DNA of 53,950 bases from Alphaproteobacteria bacterium (GTDB lineage: Bacteria; Pseudomonadota; Alphaproteobacteria; CAAGCB01; CAG-977): contig JAFYCE010000062.1 of NCBI GenBank assembly GCA_017539865.1, positions 1 to 53,950 of the forward strand, written 5' to 3'. Position numbers and translations under genes: made by a program. Shown here piece after piece: positions 16,697 through 26,579 of the stretch. Below the pieces are notes generated by a model that saw nothing but the letters and a program-made list of their open reading frames with translations, did no database searches and was not told the origin of the DNA. How positions within the stretch are numbered: the first letter of the stretch is position 1; every line of letters starts with the position of its first letter.

Positions 16697-18958
16697 TTAA
16701 AGCAACATCAATTCCTGTTCGCCCTGTTTTTCCTTCTTTTTGACCGGAGGACGGCAGACGAGCGACAATTTGCCGTTTTTAGCCGCCAATCGAGCCGTTC
16801 CGCCGTGTGTCAGATTTCCGAACAGGATTTCTTCCGCCAAAGGCTTTTTAATCTGCTCCTGAATAACGCGAGCCAAAGGTCTGGCGCCATTTTGCGGATC
16901 AAATCCTTTTTTAATCAGCCAGTCTTTGGTCGAATAGCTGACTTCCAGCGTGATTTTCTTTTCCGCCAAGCTCTTTTTCAATTCGTTCAGGAATTTTTCC
17001 GCGACGCGCCCCATGATTTCCGAATCCAAGCGCGCAAACGGTATCACGGCGTCCAAACGGTTTCTGAATTCCGGCGTGAACAGGCGTTCGATCGCTTCCT
17101 TGTCTTCGTCGACACGTTCCGTCCGACCGAAACCCATCGCGGGTTTTGCCATATCCGCCGCGCCGGCGTTTGTCGTCATAATCAAAATGATATTGGAAAA
17201 ATCGATTCTTTTTCCGTTGGAATCCGTCAGTTTCCCGTAATCCATCACTTGTAAAAGAACATTAAACAGGTCTTGGTGCGCTTTTTCGATTTCATCCAAC
17301 AACAAGACGGCATACGGATGCTGGTCGACGGCATCCGTCAGCAAACCGCCCTGTTCGAATCCGACATACCCCGGCGGCGTTCCGATCAGCTTTGAAACGG
17401 CATGTTTTTCCATATATTCCGACATATCGAAACGCAACAATTCAACGCCCAAAGACTTGGCCAGCTGTCGGGCGACTTCCGTTTTGCCGACCCCCGTAGG
17501 CCCCGAAAACAAATAAGAGCCGACCGGTTTTTCCGGCTCGCGCAATCCCGCACGCGCCATCTTGATTGAAGTCGTTAAAGCCTCTATCGCTTTGTTTTGA
17601 CCGAACACGGTCGCTTTCAGGTCTTTTTCCAAATCACGCAAAGCTTCCGTTTCGTCAACGGAAACCGTTTTAGCCGGAACATGCGCCATCAAAGAAACGA
17701 CTTCTTCAATATCCTGCGCCGTGATTTGTTTTTTCTTGCGTCCCGACTGCAACGTCCGCACCGCACCGGCTTCATCCAAAACATCAATCGCCTTGTCCGG
17801 CAATTTCCTGTCATGCAGATAACGCACGGACAGTTCGACGGCGGCTTTGATCGCTTCCGCCGTATATATCACACGATGATGGCGCTCATATTCATTTTTG
17901 ATACCGCGCAAAATTTCAATCGTTTCGGCAACGCTCGGCTCTTTAATATCGATTTTTTGAAACCGGCGCAAAAAGGCACGGTCTTTTTCCATATGGTTGC
18001 GAAATTCTTTATATGTCGTCGACCCGATACAACGCAAAGAACCGTCCGACAACGCCGGCTTCAACAGATTGGATGCGTCCATTGCGCCGCCCGAAACCGC
18101 ACCCGCACCGACGACCATATGAATTTCATCAATGAACATGATCGCGTTCGGATCGCCTTCCAGCTTATTCAGGATGTTTTTCAGACGCTCCTCAAAATCG
18201 CCGCGGTACCGCGTTCCGGCCAGCAAAGCCCCCATATCCAGCTGATAGATAACGGCTTCGGCCAGCTGCGGCGGCACCTTTCCTTCGACGATTCGCAAAG
18301 CCAGCCCCTCGGCCAGCATCGTCTTTCCGACGCCCGGATCGCCGACCAGCAACGGATTATTTTTTGTGCGCCGGCAAAGAACCTGCATCATCCGGTTCAA
18401 TTCCTGCTGCCGTCCGATCAGTTCGTCCGTCTTTCCCGCCAGAGCTTTTTCATTCAGATTTCGACAATATGCCGCCAAAGCCTCGTCTTCGTCCGAACAG
18501 ACATCATCATCCTGATCAACGCCGGAAACAGTTGAATTGCGGCTCAGAAACGTCACCACGTCCAACTTGGAAAGTCCGTATTTGCTCAACAGATAGACGG
18601 CTTCCGATTCTTCTTCGGAAAACATGGCCACGATCAGATGAGGCGCGATGACAACATCCCGCCCGCTGGACTGAACCTGCAAAGCCGCCCGCTGCAGCAC
18701 GCGCTGAAAAGCGAGAGTCGGGCGGGGATCACGCGGTTCGTTTTTCTGCACCAGATAGCTCAAATCCTTATTGATAAAGGAAATCAGCTCTTTTTCCATT
18801 TCCGGCGCTTTGCGGCAGTATTTGCGGAACAGCGTCACACAATCCGCATCGTCCATAATGGCCAGCAGCAAATGTTCCAAAGTGGCATACTCATGCCCTC
18901 TTTCCGCGGCGAACAATAAAGCTTTTTGTAAAGTTTCCTCCAACTCCGGCGACAGCAT
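16697..18958 (-). CDS. clpA: ATP-dependent Clp protease ATP-binding subunit ClpA
   Basis: This 753-aa AAA+ unfoldase feeds substrates to the ClpP peptidase. The Clp N-domain repeats (about 1-150) are followed by AAA module 1 (Walker A GDPGVGKT, Walker B MFIDEIH) and module 2 (GPTGVGKT, LLLDEIEKAH). It lacks the long coiled-coil middle domain of ClpB, and MDYGKLTDSNGK is typical of ClpA. The GFG-type motif in AMGFGRTE may correspond to the ClpP-docking loop region. It starts 2 bp after clpS, so the adaptor and unfoldase are co-translated, as in most proteobacteria. ClpP is not in the window. Confidence 0.97.
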   Translation of the reverse strand: MLSPELEETLQKALLFAAERGHEYATLEHLLLAIMDDADCVTLFRKYCRKAPEMEKELISFINKDLSYLVQKNEPRDPRPTLAFQRVLQRAALQVQSSGRDVVIAPHLIVAMFSEEESEAVYLLSKYGLSKLDVVTFLSRNSTVSGVDQDDDVCSDEDEALAAYCRNLNEKALAGKTDELIGRQQELNRMMQVLCRRTKNNPLLVGDPGVGKTMLAEGLALRIVEGKVPPQLAEAVIYQLDMGALLAGTRYRGDFEERLKNILNKLEGDPNAIMFIDEIHMVVGAGAVSGGAMDASNLLKPALSDGSLRCIGSTTYKEFRNHMEKDRAFLRRFQKIDIKEPSVAETIEILRGIKNEYERHHRVIYTAEAIKAAVELSVRYLHDRKLPDKAIDVLDEAGAVRTLQSGRKKKQITAQDIEEVVSLMAHVPAKTVSVDETEALRDLEKDLKATVFGQNKAIEALTTSIKMARAGLREPEKPVGSYLFSGPTGVGKTEVARQLAKSLGVELLRFDMSEYMEKHAVSKLIGTPPGYVGFEQGGLLTDAVDQHPYAVLLLDEIEKAHQDLFNVLLQVMDYGKLTDSNGKRIDFSNIILIMTTNAGAADMAKPAMGFGRTERVDEDKEAIERLFTPEFRNRLDAVIPFARLDSEIMGRVAEKFLNELKKSLAEKKITLEVSYSTKDWLIKKGFDPQNGARPLARVIQEQIKKPLAEEILFGNLTHGGTARLAAKNGKLSLVCRPPVKKKEKQGEQELMLL

Positions 18959-18960
18959 GA

Positions 18961-19275
18961 CTAGATCCTTTCCACTTCGCAGCGCAACGGATGTTGACTG
19001 CGGCGGGCGGCCTCGATAACTTGCGCGGCCTTCATTTCGGCGACTTCGTAAGTATACACGCCGCAGACGCCGACACCGCCGCGATGAATCTGCAGCATGA
19101 TCTCGGTTGCCTCCTGTGCCGTCTTGTCAAAAAGGCTTTGCAACAAGGAAACGACAAAATCCATCGGTGTAAAATCATCATTCAGCATGATGACCCTATA
19201 CAAAGACGGTTTTTTGATTTTAGGTTTGGTTGCGACCCCTTCCCACGGTTGTTCCTGCAAAGGCTTTTTGGCCAT
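18961..19275 (-). CDS. clpS: ClpS adaptor for N-end rule degradation
   Basis: This 104-aa adaptor binds the ClpA N-domain and delivers proteins with bulky N-terminal residues. The core is clear: [21 protein letters not shown] at about 26-46, where NDD and the following residues form the N-degron pocket, and the [25 protein letters not shown] segment. An unstructured basic tail (about 1-24) precedes it, as usual. AAGGAC lies ahead of the ATG. It is the first gene of the clpS-clpA operon. A 16-bp inverted repeat lies 26 bp upstream of its start. Confidence 0.97.
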   Translation of the reverse strand: MAKKPLQEQPWEGVATKPKIKKPSLYRVIMLNDDFTPMDFVVSLLQSLFDKTAQEATEIMLQIHRGGVGVCGVYTYEVAEMKAAQVIEAARRSQHPLRCEVERI

Positions 19276-19300
19276 CTTCGTCTGTCCTTAAAAAATTAGA

Positions 19301-19316
19301 ATTGAATCCATTCAAT
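19301..19316. repeat. Inverted repeat upstream of clpS
   Basis: ATTGAAT-CC-ATTCAAT has two perfect 7-bp arms and lies in the leader or promoter region of clpS, in the spacer shared with the divergent D,D-carboxypeptidase gene. It is a possible operator; no regulator is known from the sequence. Confidence 0.35.
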
Positions 19317-19401
19317 CACGATTTTGTTAAGAAACCGTATGTTATCACATTCTTTACCTTAAAAATATAAATTGATAATGTCTTAAACAAAATTGCCTAT
19401 A

Positions 19402-20430
19402 ATGACCGACATGTGGATGATGCGCTTTGTTTTATTTCTGGTTTTAACCGTTCTGCCCGTACCGCTTCGAGCGGAATCGTCACGTGTATCCTCCCTGTTG
19501 ATTGAAGCGGAAACGGGACGGGTTTTATTTTCCGAAAACGCGACGGAAAAAAGGTATCCGGCCTCTTTGACCAAAATGATGACACTGTATCTGGTCTTCG
19601 ATGCGTTGGAAAAAGGCGAAATCCAAATGGATCAGTTGTTGACCGTTTCTAAAAAAGCCGCAAGCATGCCGCGTTCCCGCATGGGGCTGAAAGAAAACAC
19701 TACCATATCGATAGAGAATGTGGTTTTTGCGATGATATCCCGCTCGGCCAACGATGCGGCGGTTGTGATTGCGGAAGGGCTGGCGGGATCGGAAGCTTTA
19801 TTCGCCGACAAAATGACGCGTGTCGCCCGTGAATTGGGCATGAAAAACACGCGCTTTAAAAACGCGTCGGGACTGCATAACAAAGATCAGGTCACGACCG
19901 CTCAGGACATGGCGATTCTGTCGATGGCTCTGATTCAGCATTTTCCGGAATACTACAAATTGTTTTCCGTGCGCGGCTTCCGTTACGGCAAACGCTATTA
20001 CGGCAACCACAATCTTGTCGCCCGATTCTACAAAGGCGGAGACGGCCTGAAAACCGGCTATGTGGATGCGTCCGGCTATCATGTCGTCGGCTCTGCCGTC
20101 CGTGACGGCAAACGGCTGATCGGCGTTGTGATGGGGCGTAATTCCGTACGCGAACGGGACAGACATATTTTCAAGTTGCTGGATTCCGGATTTGCCGCTT
20201 TGAAAAACAAAGCCTCAACCATTGACACGCTGACAAACGCGCCGTTTTTCACCCCGATGAAAGAAGAAAAAACCGGTGCCAGCGAAGCCGAGTACAGAGA
20301 AATGAAAATCGCCGCGCAAAAACTGTCCGAGAACCTTGACCGGATATCCTCAATCGAACAAAGTTTGCAAACCGAACAGAATACAAACGTCGTCAAACAC
20401 GCGATCATCGACTGGGGCAAAAAGAAGTAA
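19402..20430 (+). CDS. D-alanyl-D-alanine carboxypeptidase (PBP5/6 type)
   Basis: This protein of about 342 aa trims the terminal D-Ala from peptidoglycan stem peptides in the periplasm. It has a signal peptide (hydrophobic core FVLFLVLTVLPVPL, likely cleavage after LRA) and the three serine-peptidase motifs: SLTK, SAN and KTG (GLKTGYVD). The C-terminal amphipathic anchor of PBP5 is not obvious, and the last 60 residues look helical and polar. No ribosome binding site precedes any of the candidate starts at 19402, 19411 or 19417. A TATAAT (19398-19403) overlaps the first ATG, so a leaderless transcript starting at the ATG at 19411 is possible. The divergent neighbour is clpS. Confidence 0.92.
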   Translation: MTDMWMMRFVLFLVLTVLPVPLRAESSRVSSLLIEAETGRVLFSENATEKRYPASLTKMMTLYLVFDALEKGEIQMDQLLTVSKKAASMPRSRMGLKENTTISIENVVFAMISRSANDAAVVIAEGLAGSEALFADKMTRVARELGMKNTRFKNASGLHNKDQVTTAQDMAILSMALIQHFPEYYKLFSVRGFRYGKRYYGNHNLVARFYKGGDGLKTGYVDASGYHVVGSAVRDGKRLIGVVMGRNSVRERDRHIFKLLDSGFAALKNKASTIDTLTNAPFFTPMKEEKTGASEAEYREMKIAAQKLSENLDRISSIEQSLQTEQNTNVVKHAIIDWGKKK

Positions 20431-20435
20431 CCGCC

Positions 20436-21395
20436 ATGGAAATGCCCTCCGTTTTAAAACAAAAGCTTGACGTTCTGTCGACGGGACTGAAACAAAACGA
20501 CATCAAACAAAGCGCACGACAACTCAGCTTTCGTTACAGAAACGAAATAAAACGGGGACAGACTCTGATCGGCGGCAAAAATGATTCCGTCGCCTATGCC
20601 GTCAGCCGGATGCCCGCAACATTCGGCGCATTGTCGTTTGTTTTGGAACAAGCCTTCGCTTTGCCGGATTTTGCGCCCGAAACAATGGTTGACGTCGGCG
20701 CCGGCACCGGCAGCGCCGTTTGGGCGGCGTCATGCTTTTTCGACCTGCAAAGCGTCACTTGTCTGGAACGCAGTCCCGACATGCGCGCGGTCGGAGAAAA
20801 ACTGACGGAAAGCGCTCAAAACTTTTTTTCCGCGCCTCCCGTCTGGCGGGATTTTGATTTGATTCGAGATAATATACCGCGGGCGGATTTAGTAACGGCA
20901 AGCTATGTTTTAAACGAATTGAATGAAAAAGACCGCTTGAACGCTTTGTTAAAATTATGGAACGCAACACAAAACGTCCTTGTTTTAGTCGAACCGGCGA
21001 TGCCTGAAAATTTCCGTCATATTAAAGAATACAGAAAAACTTTAATCAGAAACGGGGCTTTCATCACCGCCCCCTGCCCGCATCAAAACGACTGTTTAAA
21101 CGAATGGTGTCACTTCGGTTGCCGCGTTGCGCGGTCGAAACTGCACCGGATTGCCAAAGGCGGCGAAGCGCCGTTTGAGGACGAAAAATTCTGCTATCTG
21201 ATAGCGACGCGCCGGCAATACGATACTGTTGCGCCGCGTGTTTTGCGCCGTCCCGTCATTGAAACGGGCAAAGTCACACTTTCGTTATGCGCGCCCGAAG
21301 GCATAACGGAAAGAACCTTTTCCAAAAAAGACGGAACGGCTTATAAAACCGCGCGTAAAGCCAAATGGGGCGATGTTTTCATTCCCACGGCGTAA
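20436..21395 (+). CDS. Rsm22-family methyltransferase-like protein
   Basis: This 319-aa protein is of the family that includes mitochondrial ribosome assembly factor Rsm22 (METTL17). It has a Rossmann SAM-binding motif (VDVGAGTGSAVWAA), a following acidic position (TCLERSPDM) and the family's cysteine cluster (CPHQNDCLNEWCHFGC). In METTL17 such a cluster holds [4Fe-4S]. Members help mature the small ribosomal subunit; direct methylation is uncertain. It starts 5 bp after the carboxypeptidase stop, so they form an operon. Its last 17 bp overlap the convergent zinc-ribbon gene. Confidence 0.93.
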   Translation: MEMPSVLKQKLDVLSTGLKQNDIKQSARQLSFRYRNEIKRGQTLIGGKNDSVAYAVSRMPATFGALSFVLEQAFALPDFAPETMVDVGAGTGSAVWAASCFFDLQSVTCLERSPDMRAVGEKLTESAQNFFSAPPVWRDFDLIRDNIPRADLVTASYVLNELNEKDRLNALLKLWNATQNVLVLVEPAMPENFRHIKEYRKTLIRNGAFITAPCPHQNDCLNEWCHFGCRVARSKLHRIAKGGEAPFEDEKFCYLIATRRQYDTVAPRVLRRPVIETGKVTLSLCAPEGITERTFSKKDGTAYKTARKAKWGDVFIPTA

Positions 21396-21813
21396 CACTG
21401 TCGACGACAAGGTTTTTACTTTTGCATTTCGGGCAGAGGATCGCATGGCTCATCGGTACTTTTTCCAATACCCGACCGCAATCCAGACAAGTAAACGACG
21501 GCGTGTAATCTCCGTTTTTAAAGATGAAGTGATAGGTAAAACGGTTATACAAACGGGCGCAGTGCGGACAAACGTACGGTTGATGTTCCCATGTTTTTAA
21601 AATGACGGGACGGTGTTCGCGAATCAGCTTGCGGATAAAGACGAGTTCGTGCGGATTATCAACGATATATTGAGAAAAGTTGACGCCGACCTCTTTTTCC
21701 TCTTCGGACGGGAAACTCTCCGTTCCCGACGCCAAATCGGTTTTTCCGATTCCGTACTTTGCTACAAAGCGATAATCGCAATCCGGACAGGACAGAGTTA
21801 TCAATTTTCCCAT
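21379..21813 (-). CDS. Zinc-ribbon protein of unknown function
   Basis: This 144-aa protein has four CxxC pairs: CPDC (residues 9-12), CPHC, CLDC and CPKC. They make two probable zinc ribbons, one of which pairs distant N- and middle segments. An acidic linker and a helix HELVFIRKLIREHRP separate them. I recognise no family. AAAAGGAGG seven nt ahead of the ATG is one of the strongest ribosome binding sites in the window, so the gene is real. It converges on rsm22 with a 17-bp overlap of coding ends. A nucleic-acid or protein-binding role is a guess based on the ribbons only. Confidence 0.82.
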   Translation of the reverse strand: MGKLITLSCPDCDYRFVAKYGIGKTDLASGTESFPSEEEKEVGVNFSQYIVDNPHELVFIRKLIREHRPVILKTWEHQPYVCPHCARLYNRFTYHFIFKNGDYTPSFTCLDCGRVLEKVPMSHAILCPKCKSKNLVVDSVTPWE

Positions 21814-21965
21814 AACCGCCTCCTTTTGGTCGGGATGAACCTTTTTTCAGTCTGTCACATTTCCCTTTTTAATCAAACAAAAAAAGAAGTCTTTTTTTAC
21901 CGGTTGAAAATGTGCTATACAGGATAAAAATTTTTCTTTCACTTTTACCCCTTACAGGAGGAATT

Positions 21966-23939
21966 ATGGTTGCTCATAAAGATTTAGCGAATGCTCTGCG
22001 TTTTTTGGCCGCGGAAGGCGTGCAGAAAGCCAATTCCGGACACCCCGGCATGCCGATGGGTATGGCGGACGTCGCCACCGTTCTGTTTTCCAAATTCCTG
22101 AAGTTCGACGCGAAAGCTCCGCATTGGGCGGATCGCGACCGCTTCGTTTTGTCCGCCGGTCACGGCTCGATGCTGTTGTACAGCCTGCTGTACCTGACGG
22201 GCTATGAACAGGCGACTTTGGATCAGCTGAAAAACTTCCGTCAGCTTGGTTCCCGTTGTGCGGGACACCCTGAATACGGCCATCTGGAAGGCATTGAAAC
22301 GACGACCGGACCTCTGGGGCAGGGCATTTCCACCGCCGTCGGCATGGCGATCGCCGAAAAGCTGTTGTCGACCCGCTTCGGCAAAGATGTCGTCGATCAC
22401 TACACCTACGTCATCTGCGGCGACGGCTGCCTGATGGAAGGCATTTCCGAAGAAGCGATTTCTCTGGCCGGCCATCTGCGTTTGAACAAGATGATCGTTC
22501 TGTGGGACGACAACAAGATCACGATTGACGGCTCGACCTCCGTCGCGACCTCGACCGACCAGCGCAAACGCTTTGAAGCGAACGGCTGGAACACGGACGA
22601 ATGCGATGCCTACAAGCCCGAAGAAATCGAAGCCGCCATCGCGCGCGCCAAAAAATCCGACAAACCGACACTGATCGCCTGCCATTCCGTCATCGGTTAC
22701 GGCGCGGCCAAAGAAGGCACAAGCAAAGTTCACGGTTCCCCGATCGGCGCGGAAGACCTGTTGGCCGCCCGCAAACGGTTGGGATTTGAATACGCTCCGT
22801 TCGAAGTTCCCGAGGACATTCTGAACGAATGGCGTTCCTTCGGCAAAAAGGGACAAGCCGAACATGAAGCTTGGGAAAAGCGTTTCGCCGGTATGGATTC
22901 CGCCAAAAAGACCGAATTCGAACGCACGGTTCTGAACCACGCCCTGCCCGCCGGCTGGAAAGAAAAAATGCAGGCGTACAAGGAACAGCTGCTGGCCGAC
23001 AAACCGAAAGTCGCCACCCGCAAGGCTTCCCAGATGGCTTTGGAAGTTCTGGTTCCGGCCATTCCGGAACTGCTGGGCGGTTCCGCGGACTTGACCGCGT
23101 CCAACCTGACGAACGCCAAAGCGTCCAAATCCGTGACGCCGGATGATTTCTCCGGCAACTATATGCACTACGGCATCCGCGAGCACGCGATGGCCGCGGC
23201 GATGAACGGCATTTCCCTGCACGGCGGATTCATTCCGTACTCCGGCGCGTTTCTCGTGTTCATGGATTACCTGAAACCGTCCCTGCGTCTGGCCGCTCTG
23301 ATGGGCATTCGCACGATCTACGTTCTGACGCACGACTCCATCGGCGTCGGTGAAGACGGTCCGACCCACCAGCCGATCGAACATCTGGCGTCCATGCGCG
23401 CGATTCCGAACGTCAACGTGTTCCGCCCCTGCGACGTGATCGAAACGGCGGAATGCTGGGAATTGGCGATTGAATCCGAACACACGCCGTCCGTTTTGGC
23501 GCTGTCCCGTCAGAACCTGCCGACCTTGCGCACCAGCGTAAAGGAAAACCTGTCTGCGAAAGGCGCGTATGTCCTGTCCGACTGCGAAGGCAAACGCGAC
23601 GTAACGTTGCTGGCGACCGGCTCCGAAGTCGAAATCGCCGTCAAGGCGCAGGCTCTGCTGGCCGAAAAGAACATCAAGGCCGCCGTCGTTTCAATGCCGT
23701 CATGGGAATTGTTCGACAAGCAGGACGCCGCTTACAAGAAGGCCGTTCTGGGTGACTGCCCGCGCGTTGCCGTTGAATCTCAGGGGGCGTTCGGTTGGGA
23801 AAAATACACCGGCTTCGACGGTGCGATCGTCGCGATGCGCGGTTTCGGAGCATCCGCTCCGGCCGAACAGCTGTACGAACATTTCGGCATTACGCCGAAC
23901 GCTGTCGCCGCCGCCGCGAAAGAATGCCTGAAAAAGTAA
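21966..23939 (+). CDS. tkt: Transketolase
   Basis: This 657-aa thiamine-diphosphate enzyme of the pentose phosphate pathway moves two-carbon units between ketoses and aldoses. Full length is present. [27 protein letters not shown] and the TPP-binding [13 protein letters not shown] are in the first domain. The pyrimidine-domain signature [17 protein letters not shown] is in the second. The ATG at 21966 is fixed by ACAGGAGGAATT directly upstream; an earlier in-frame start has no such site. The aldolase gene follows 30 bp later with its own strong binding site, so tkt-fba is an operon joining pentose phosphate and glycolytic reactions. Confidence 0.97.
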   Translation: MVAHKDLANALRFLAAEGVQKANSGHPGMPMGMADVATVLFSKFLKFDAKAPHWADRDRFVLSAGHGSMLLYSLLYLTGYEQATLDQLKNFRQLGSRCAGHPEYGHLEGIETTTGPLGQGISTAVGMAIAEKLLSTRFGKDVVDHYTYVICGDGCLMEGISEEAISLAGHLRLNKMIVLWDDNKITIDGSTSVATSTDQRKRFEANGWNTDECDAYKPEEIEAAIARAKKSDKPTLIACHSVIGYGAAKEGTSKVHGSPIGAEDLLAARKRLGFEYAPFEVPEDILNEWRSFGKKGQAEHEAWEKRFAGMDSAKKTEFERTVLNHALPAGWKEKMQAYKEQLLADKPKVATRKASQMALEVLVPAIPELLGGSADLTASNLTNAKASKSVTPDDFSGNYMHYGIREHAMAAAMNGISLHGGFIPYSGAFLVFMDYLKPSLRLAALMGIRTIYVLTHDSIGVGEDGPTHQPIEHLASMRAIPNVNVFRPCDVIETAECWELAIESEHTPSVLALSRQNLPTLRTSVKENLSAKGAYVLSDCEGKRDVTLLATGSEVEIAVKAQALLAEKNIKAAVVSMPSWELFDKQDAAYKKAVLGDCPRVAVESQGAFGWEKYTGFDGAIVAMRGFGASAPAEQLYEHFGITPNAVAAAAKECLKK

Positions 23940-23969
23940 TTTTTGAACCTTAAAGGAGAAGTAAAACAA

Positions 23970-25025
23970 ATGTCTATGATCAGTATGCGTCAGCTGTTGG
24001 ATCATGCCGCCGAATACGGCTACGGCATGCCGGCTTTCAACATCAACAATATGGAACAGATTTTGGCCGTAATGGCCGCGGCGAAGAAAACGAATTCGCC
24101 CGTCATCATCCAAACGTCCAAAGGCGCCCGTTCCTATGCCGGCGATCTGATGATCCGCAACATGGCTGCGGCTGTCGCGGAAATGTATCCCGAAATTCCG
24201 GTGTGTCTGCATCAGGATCACGGTTCTTCCGTTGAAACGTGCGTCACCGCTTTGGGCAACGGCTGGACTTCCGTCATGATGGACGGTTCGTTGAAGGACG
24301 GCAAACCGGCTTCCCACGAATACAACGCCGAAGTGTCCGGCACGGTCGCGAAGTTCGCGCACATGATCGGCGCTTCCGTCGAAGCGGAATTGGGCTGCAT
24401 CGGTTCTTTGGAAACCGGCAAGGGCGAAAAGGAAGACGGTCACGGCTTTGACGGCGCGATCGACAAATCGAAGCTGTTGACCGATCCGGACGAAGCTTAT
24501 GATTTCGTCAAAGCGACGAACATCGACGCTTTGGCGGTTGCGATTGGAACGTCCCACGGCGCGTACAAGTTCACCCGCAAACCGGACGGCGCGATTCTGT
24601 CAATCGACACGATCAAGAAGATTCACGCCAAGATTCCGACCGTCCATCTGGTCATGCACGGTTCGTCGTCCGTTCCGCAGGAACTGCAGGACATGATCAA
24701 CGAATTCGGCGGCAAGATTCCGCAGACCTACGGCGTGCCAATAGAAGAAATTCAGGAAGGCATCAAGTACGGCGTGCGCAAAGTCAACGTCGATACGGAC
24801 TGCCGTATGGCGATGACGGGAGCGATTCGCAAAATCTTTGCGACGAAGCCGGAAGAATTCGACGTCCGCAAGTATATGGGCCCCGCGATGGAAGAAATGC
24901 AGAAAGTCTGCGAAGCGCGTTACGAACAGTTCGGCGCAGCGGGCATGGCTTCGAAAATCAAGCCGATTTCCTTGGCGGATATGGCGAAGCGTTACAAATC
25001 CGGCGAATTGGATCATATGCTTTAA
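23970..25025 (+). CDS. fba: Class II fructose-bisphosphate aldolase
   Basis: This 351-aa zinc-dependent aldolase cleaves or forms fructose 1,6-bisphosphate. GMPAFNINNMEQ lies at the N-terminus. The metal-ligand motif LHQDHGSS and later GTSHGAYKF and VMHGSSSVP carry the histidines expected of the class. An unusual stretch GSLETGKGEKEDGHGFDG suggests the longer CbbA-like subtype. The start is set by AAAGGAGA upstream of ATG at 23970; an in-frame TTG at 23943 is rejected. It follows tkt by 30 bp and ends in a strong terminator. Confidence 0.96.
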   Translation: MSMISMRQLLDHAAEYGYGMPAFNINNMEQILAVMAAAKKTNSPVIIQTSKGARSYAGDLMIRNMAAAVAEMYPEIPVCLHQDHGSSVETCVTALGNGWTSVMMDGSLKDGKPASHEYNAEVSGTVAKFAHMIGASVEAELGCIGSLETGKGEKEDGHGFDGAIDKSKLLTDPDEAYDFVKATNIDALAVAIGTSHGAYKFTRKPDGAILSIDTIKKIHAKIPTVHLVMHGSSSVPQELQDMINEFGGKIPQTYGVPIEEIQEGIKYGVRKVNVDTDCRMAMTGAIRKIFATKPEEFDVRKYMGPAMEEMQKVCEARYEQFGAAGMASKIKPISLADMAKRYKSGELDHML

Positions 25026-25042
25026 GATTTATATTCTTACTG

Positions 25043-25074
25043 AAAAGCCCTTCCGGAAACGGAAGGGCTTTTTT
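25043..25074 (+). terminator. Terminator of the tkt-fba operon
   Basis: A perfect 12-bp stem (AAAAGCCCTTCC / GGAAGGGCTTTT) with a 6-nt loop is followed by further T residues. It begins 18 bp after the fba stop. Confidence 0.95.
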
Positions 25075-25210
25075 GCGCTGAAAACATCCGGAAAACGCAC
25101 CGTTTCTGAAGAATTATCCCCCTATACAAAAATAGAACCTTTTTTTAAGCAAGAAATGTTTTTTCCAAAAACAAAAAAAAATTAGAAAAAATAACGTTTT
25201 TCGAAAAATC

Positions 25211-25239
25211 TTTACAAAAAAAATGGAATTGATTATTAT
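25211..25239 (+). promoter_or_regulatory. Sigma-70-type promoter of the metallopeptidase gene
   Basis: TTTACA (25211-25216), a 17-bp spacer and TATTAT (25234-25239) lie in a very AT-rich 200-bp spacer. The AGGAGG binding site follows just before ATG 25273. Confidence 0.6.
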
Positions 25240-25272
25240 TGTTAAAAAAGGTTCTTTTTTTTAGGAGGAAAA

Positions 25273-26427
25273 ATGGGATTTCTTTCAGATTTATTTTCGA
25301 CTTCGAACGAAAACCGCACACGCACCGATATGGAAAAGAAGCTGTTCGTTCTGACGGATGAAAAAACGGGTTCGACCCGCGGGGCGAAAGACAGCGAAAA
25401 AGCGATTTTAAAGGAAGTTTTCGACATCATCGAGGAAGTTCCCGAAACAAAGAAATTATTGGATGAGGTCGCAAAGCAGGGATACAAGTTCTTTTTCCAA
25501 AAGGATACGGGAAACGTCGAAGGATGTTGTTATGCCGATGATAAAGTAATCATGCTCAATCCGACGATTTGCAAAAACACGGCGGAAATAGCCATTAACT
25601 GCGTCCATGAAATGACACACGCCATGCAGGACAAGAATCTGGGGACGATAAATAAGAATAAGTCCTCGTTAAACATGGCGGATCAGCTTCGACTGGACCG
25701 CGCAAAAGAAGCGGGAGCTTATGTTCAGGAATCGGCTTTTGCCAATGAAATTTTAAAGACGCACCCCGAAGTGCAGAAATTCGTCGAAAAGAATCCGATC
25801 TTGATGGCGTACAAGAATGAAATGGAAAAATCCGGCGATAAAAGCAAAGCCGCCGAAAAAACATTCAAACAATGGTACAATCTGGAAGAATACAGACAGC
25901 CTTATGACGATCTGCACGTCAAACACATCATTTTCGATTTGGATCATACGTCGAAAAAGAAACCGGTTTTAACGGAGTCGATGTCGCCCGAAGAAATGAT
26001 TCAGAAATGTATCTATTCTGAAGACCATAAAAAGGCCATTTCCCCTGAAATCATCAAATCGAAGGAAGCGAACGGATTGACCGACAAGGCGGCGGACAAA
26101 TTGCGGATCGTTCAGGAGAACGTCGACAAAATCTGGGGTGTCAAGGACACTTCGTTCGAAAAGATGTTTACGCACGATACGGGCATAACGCACGAAGAAG
26201 CGGCCAAACAGCCCAAACCGAAACAAGCCGAGGAAAAGCCCAAGGAGTCCATGATGGCGACTCTGAAGAAAACGGAACAGACGCAATCGAAGTCTTCGGG
26301 CGGCGCGTCCTTGATGGGAATGTTGGCCGGTATCGCGATGGATCTGGCTGTCGACGCTGCGAAAGCGAAAGTGGCCAACACCGTCAAAACGGAAGTCCTG
26401 AAAGCGGTCAAAGGCAACGACCGTTAA
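25273..26427 (+). CDS. Putative zinc metallopeptidase (HExxH), family of unknown role
   Basis: This 384-aa protein carries HEMTH at residues 112-116 in the helix NCVHEMTHAMQ, the zincin zinc-binding motif. The acidic third ligand is probably in the following LDRAKEAGAYVQESAFANE helix. A beta-hairpin precedes the motif. C-terminal to it are a helical region (about 150-290), a Lys/Pro/Gln-rich linker and a hydrophobic Gly/Ala/Met segment (LMGMLAGIAMDLAVDAAKAKVA). There is no signal peptide, so it acts in the cytosol or is exported by another route. It is the catalytically intact member of three related genes in this window (also at 315 and 50252). It may belong to Pfam DUF6782; the substrate is unknown. 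It has its own promoter, AGGAGG and terminator. Confidence 0.9.
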   Translation: MGFLSDLFSTSNENRTRTDMEKKLFVLTDEKTGSTRGAKDSEKAILKEVFDIIEEVPETKKLLDEVAKQGYKFFFQKDTGNVEGCCYADDKVIMLNPTICKNTAEIAINCVHEMTHAMQDKNLGTINKNKSSLNMADQLRLDRAKEAGAYVQESAFANEILKTHPEVQKFVEKNPILMAYKNEMEKSGDKSKAAEKTFKQWYNLEEYRQPYDDLHVKHIIFDLDHTSKKKPVLTESMSPEEMIQKCIYSEDHKKAISPEIIKSKEANGLTDKAADKLRIVQENVDKIWGVKDTSFEKMFTHDTGITHEEAAKQPKPKQAEEKPKESMMATLKKTEQTQSKSSGGASLMGMLAGIAMDLAVDAAKAKVANTVKTEVLKAVKGNDR

Positions 26428-26445
26428 CTGATAAAGCATTTCATC

Positions 26446-26474
26446 AAAAAGCCCCGTTTTCGGGGCTTTTTTAT
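26446..26474 (+). terminator. Terminator after the metallopeptidase gene
   Basis: An 11-bp stem AAAAAGCCCCG / CGGGGCTTTTT with a TTTT loop continues into T residues. Confidence 0.93.
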
Positions 26475-26579
26475 TATCCGGAACTCAGGAACGCCTTCAA
26501 TCAAGCCCCCTTGCCAAGCTCTTCATGCAAGCCGCTTTTCGATAACAAAATCTTATCCGCATATTTTTACGGCAACAGA

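Noticed and set aside
17597-18535. A 312-codon open frame opposite clpA
   Set aside because: It is a shadow frame of clpA without domain or ribosome binding site.
21984-23483. A 499-codon open frame on the minus strand opposite transketolase
   Set aside because: It is antisense to a clear tkt gene, has biased low-complexity composition (Arg, Phe, Gly) and no binding site or family signal.
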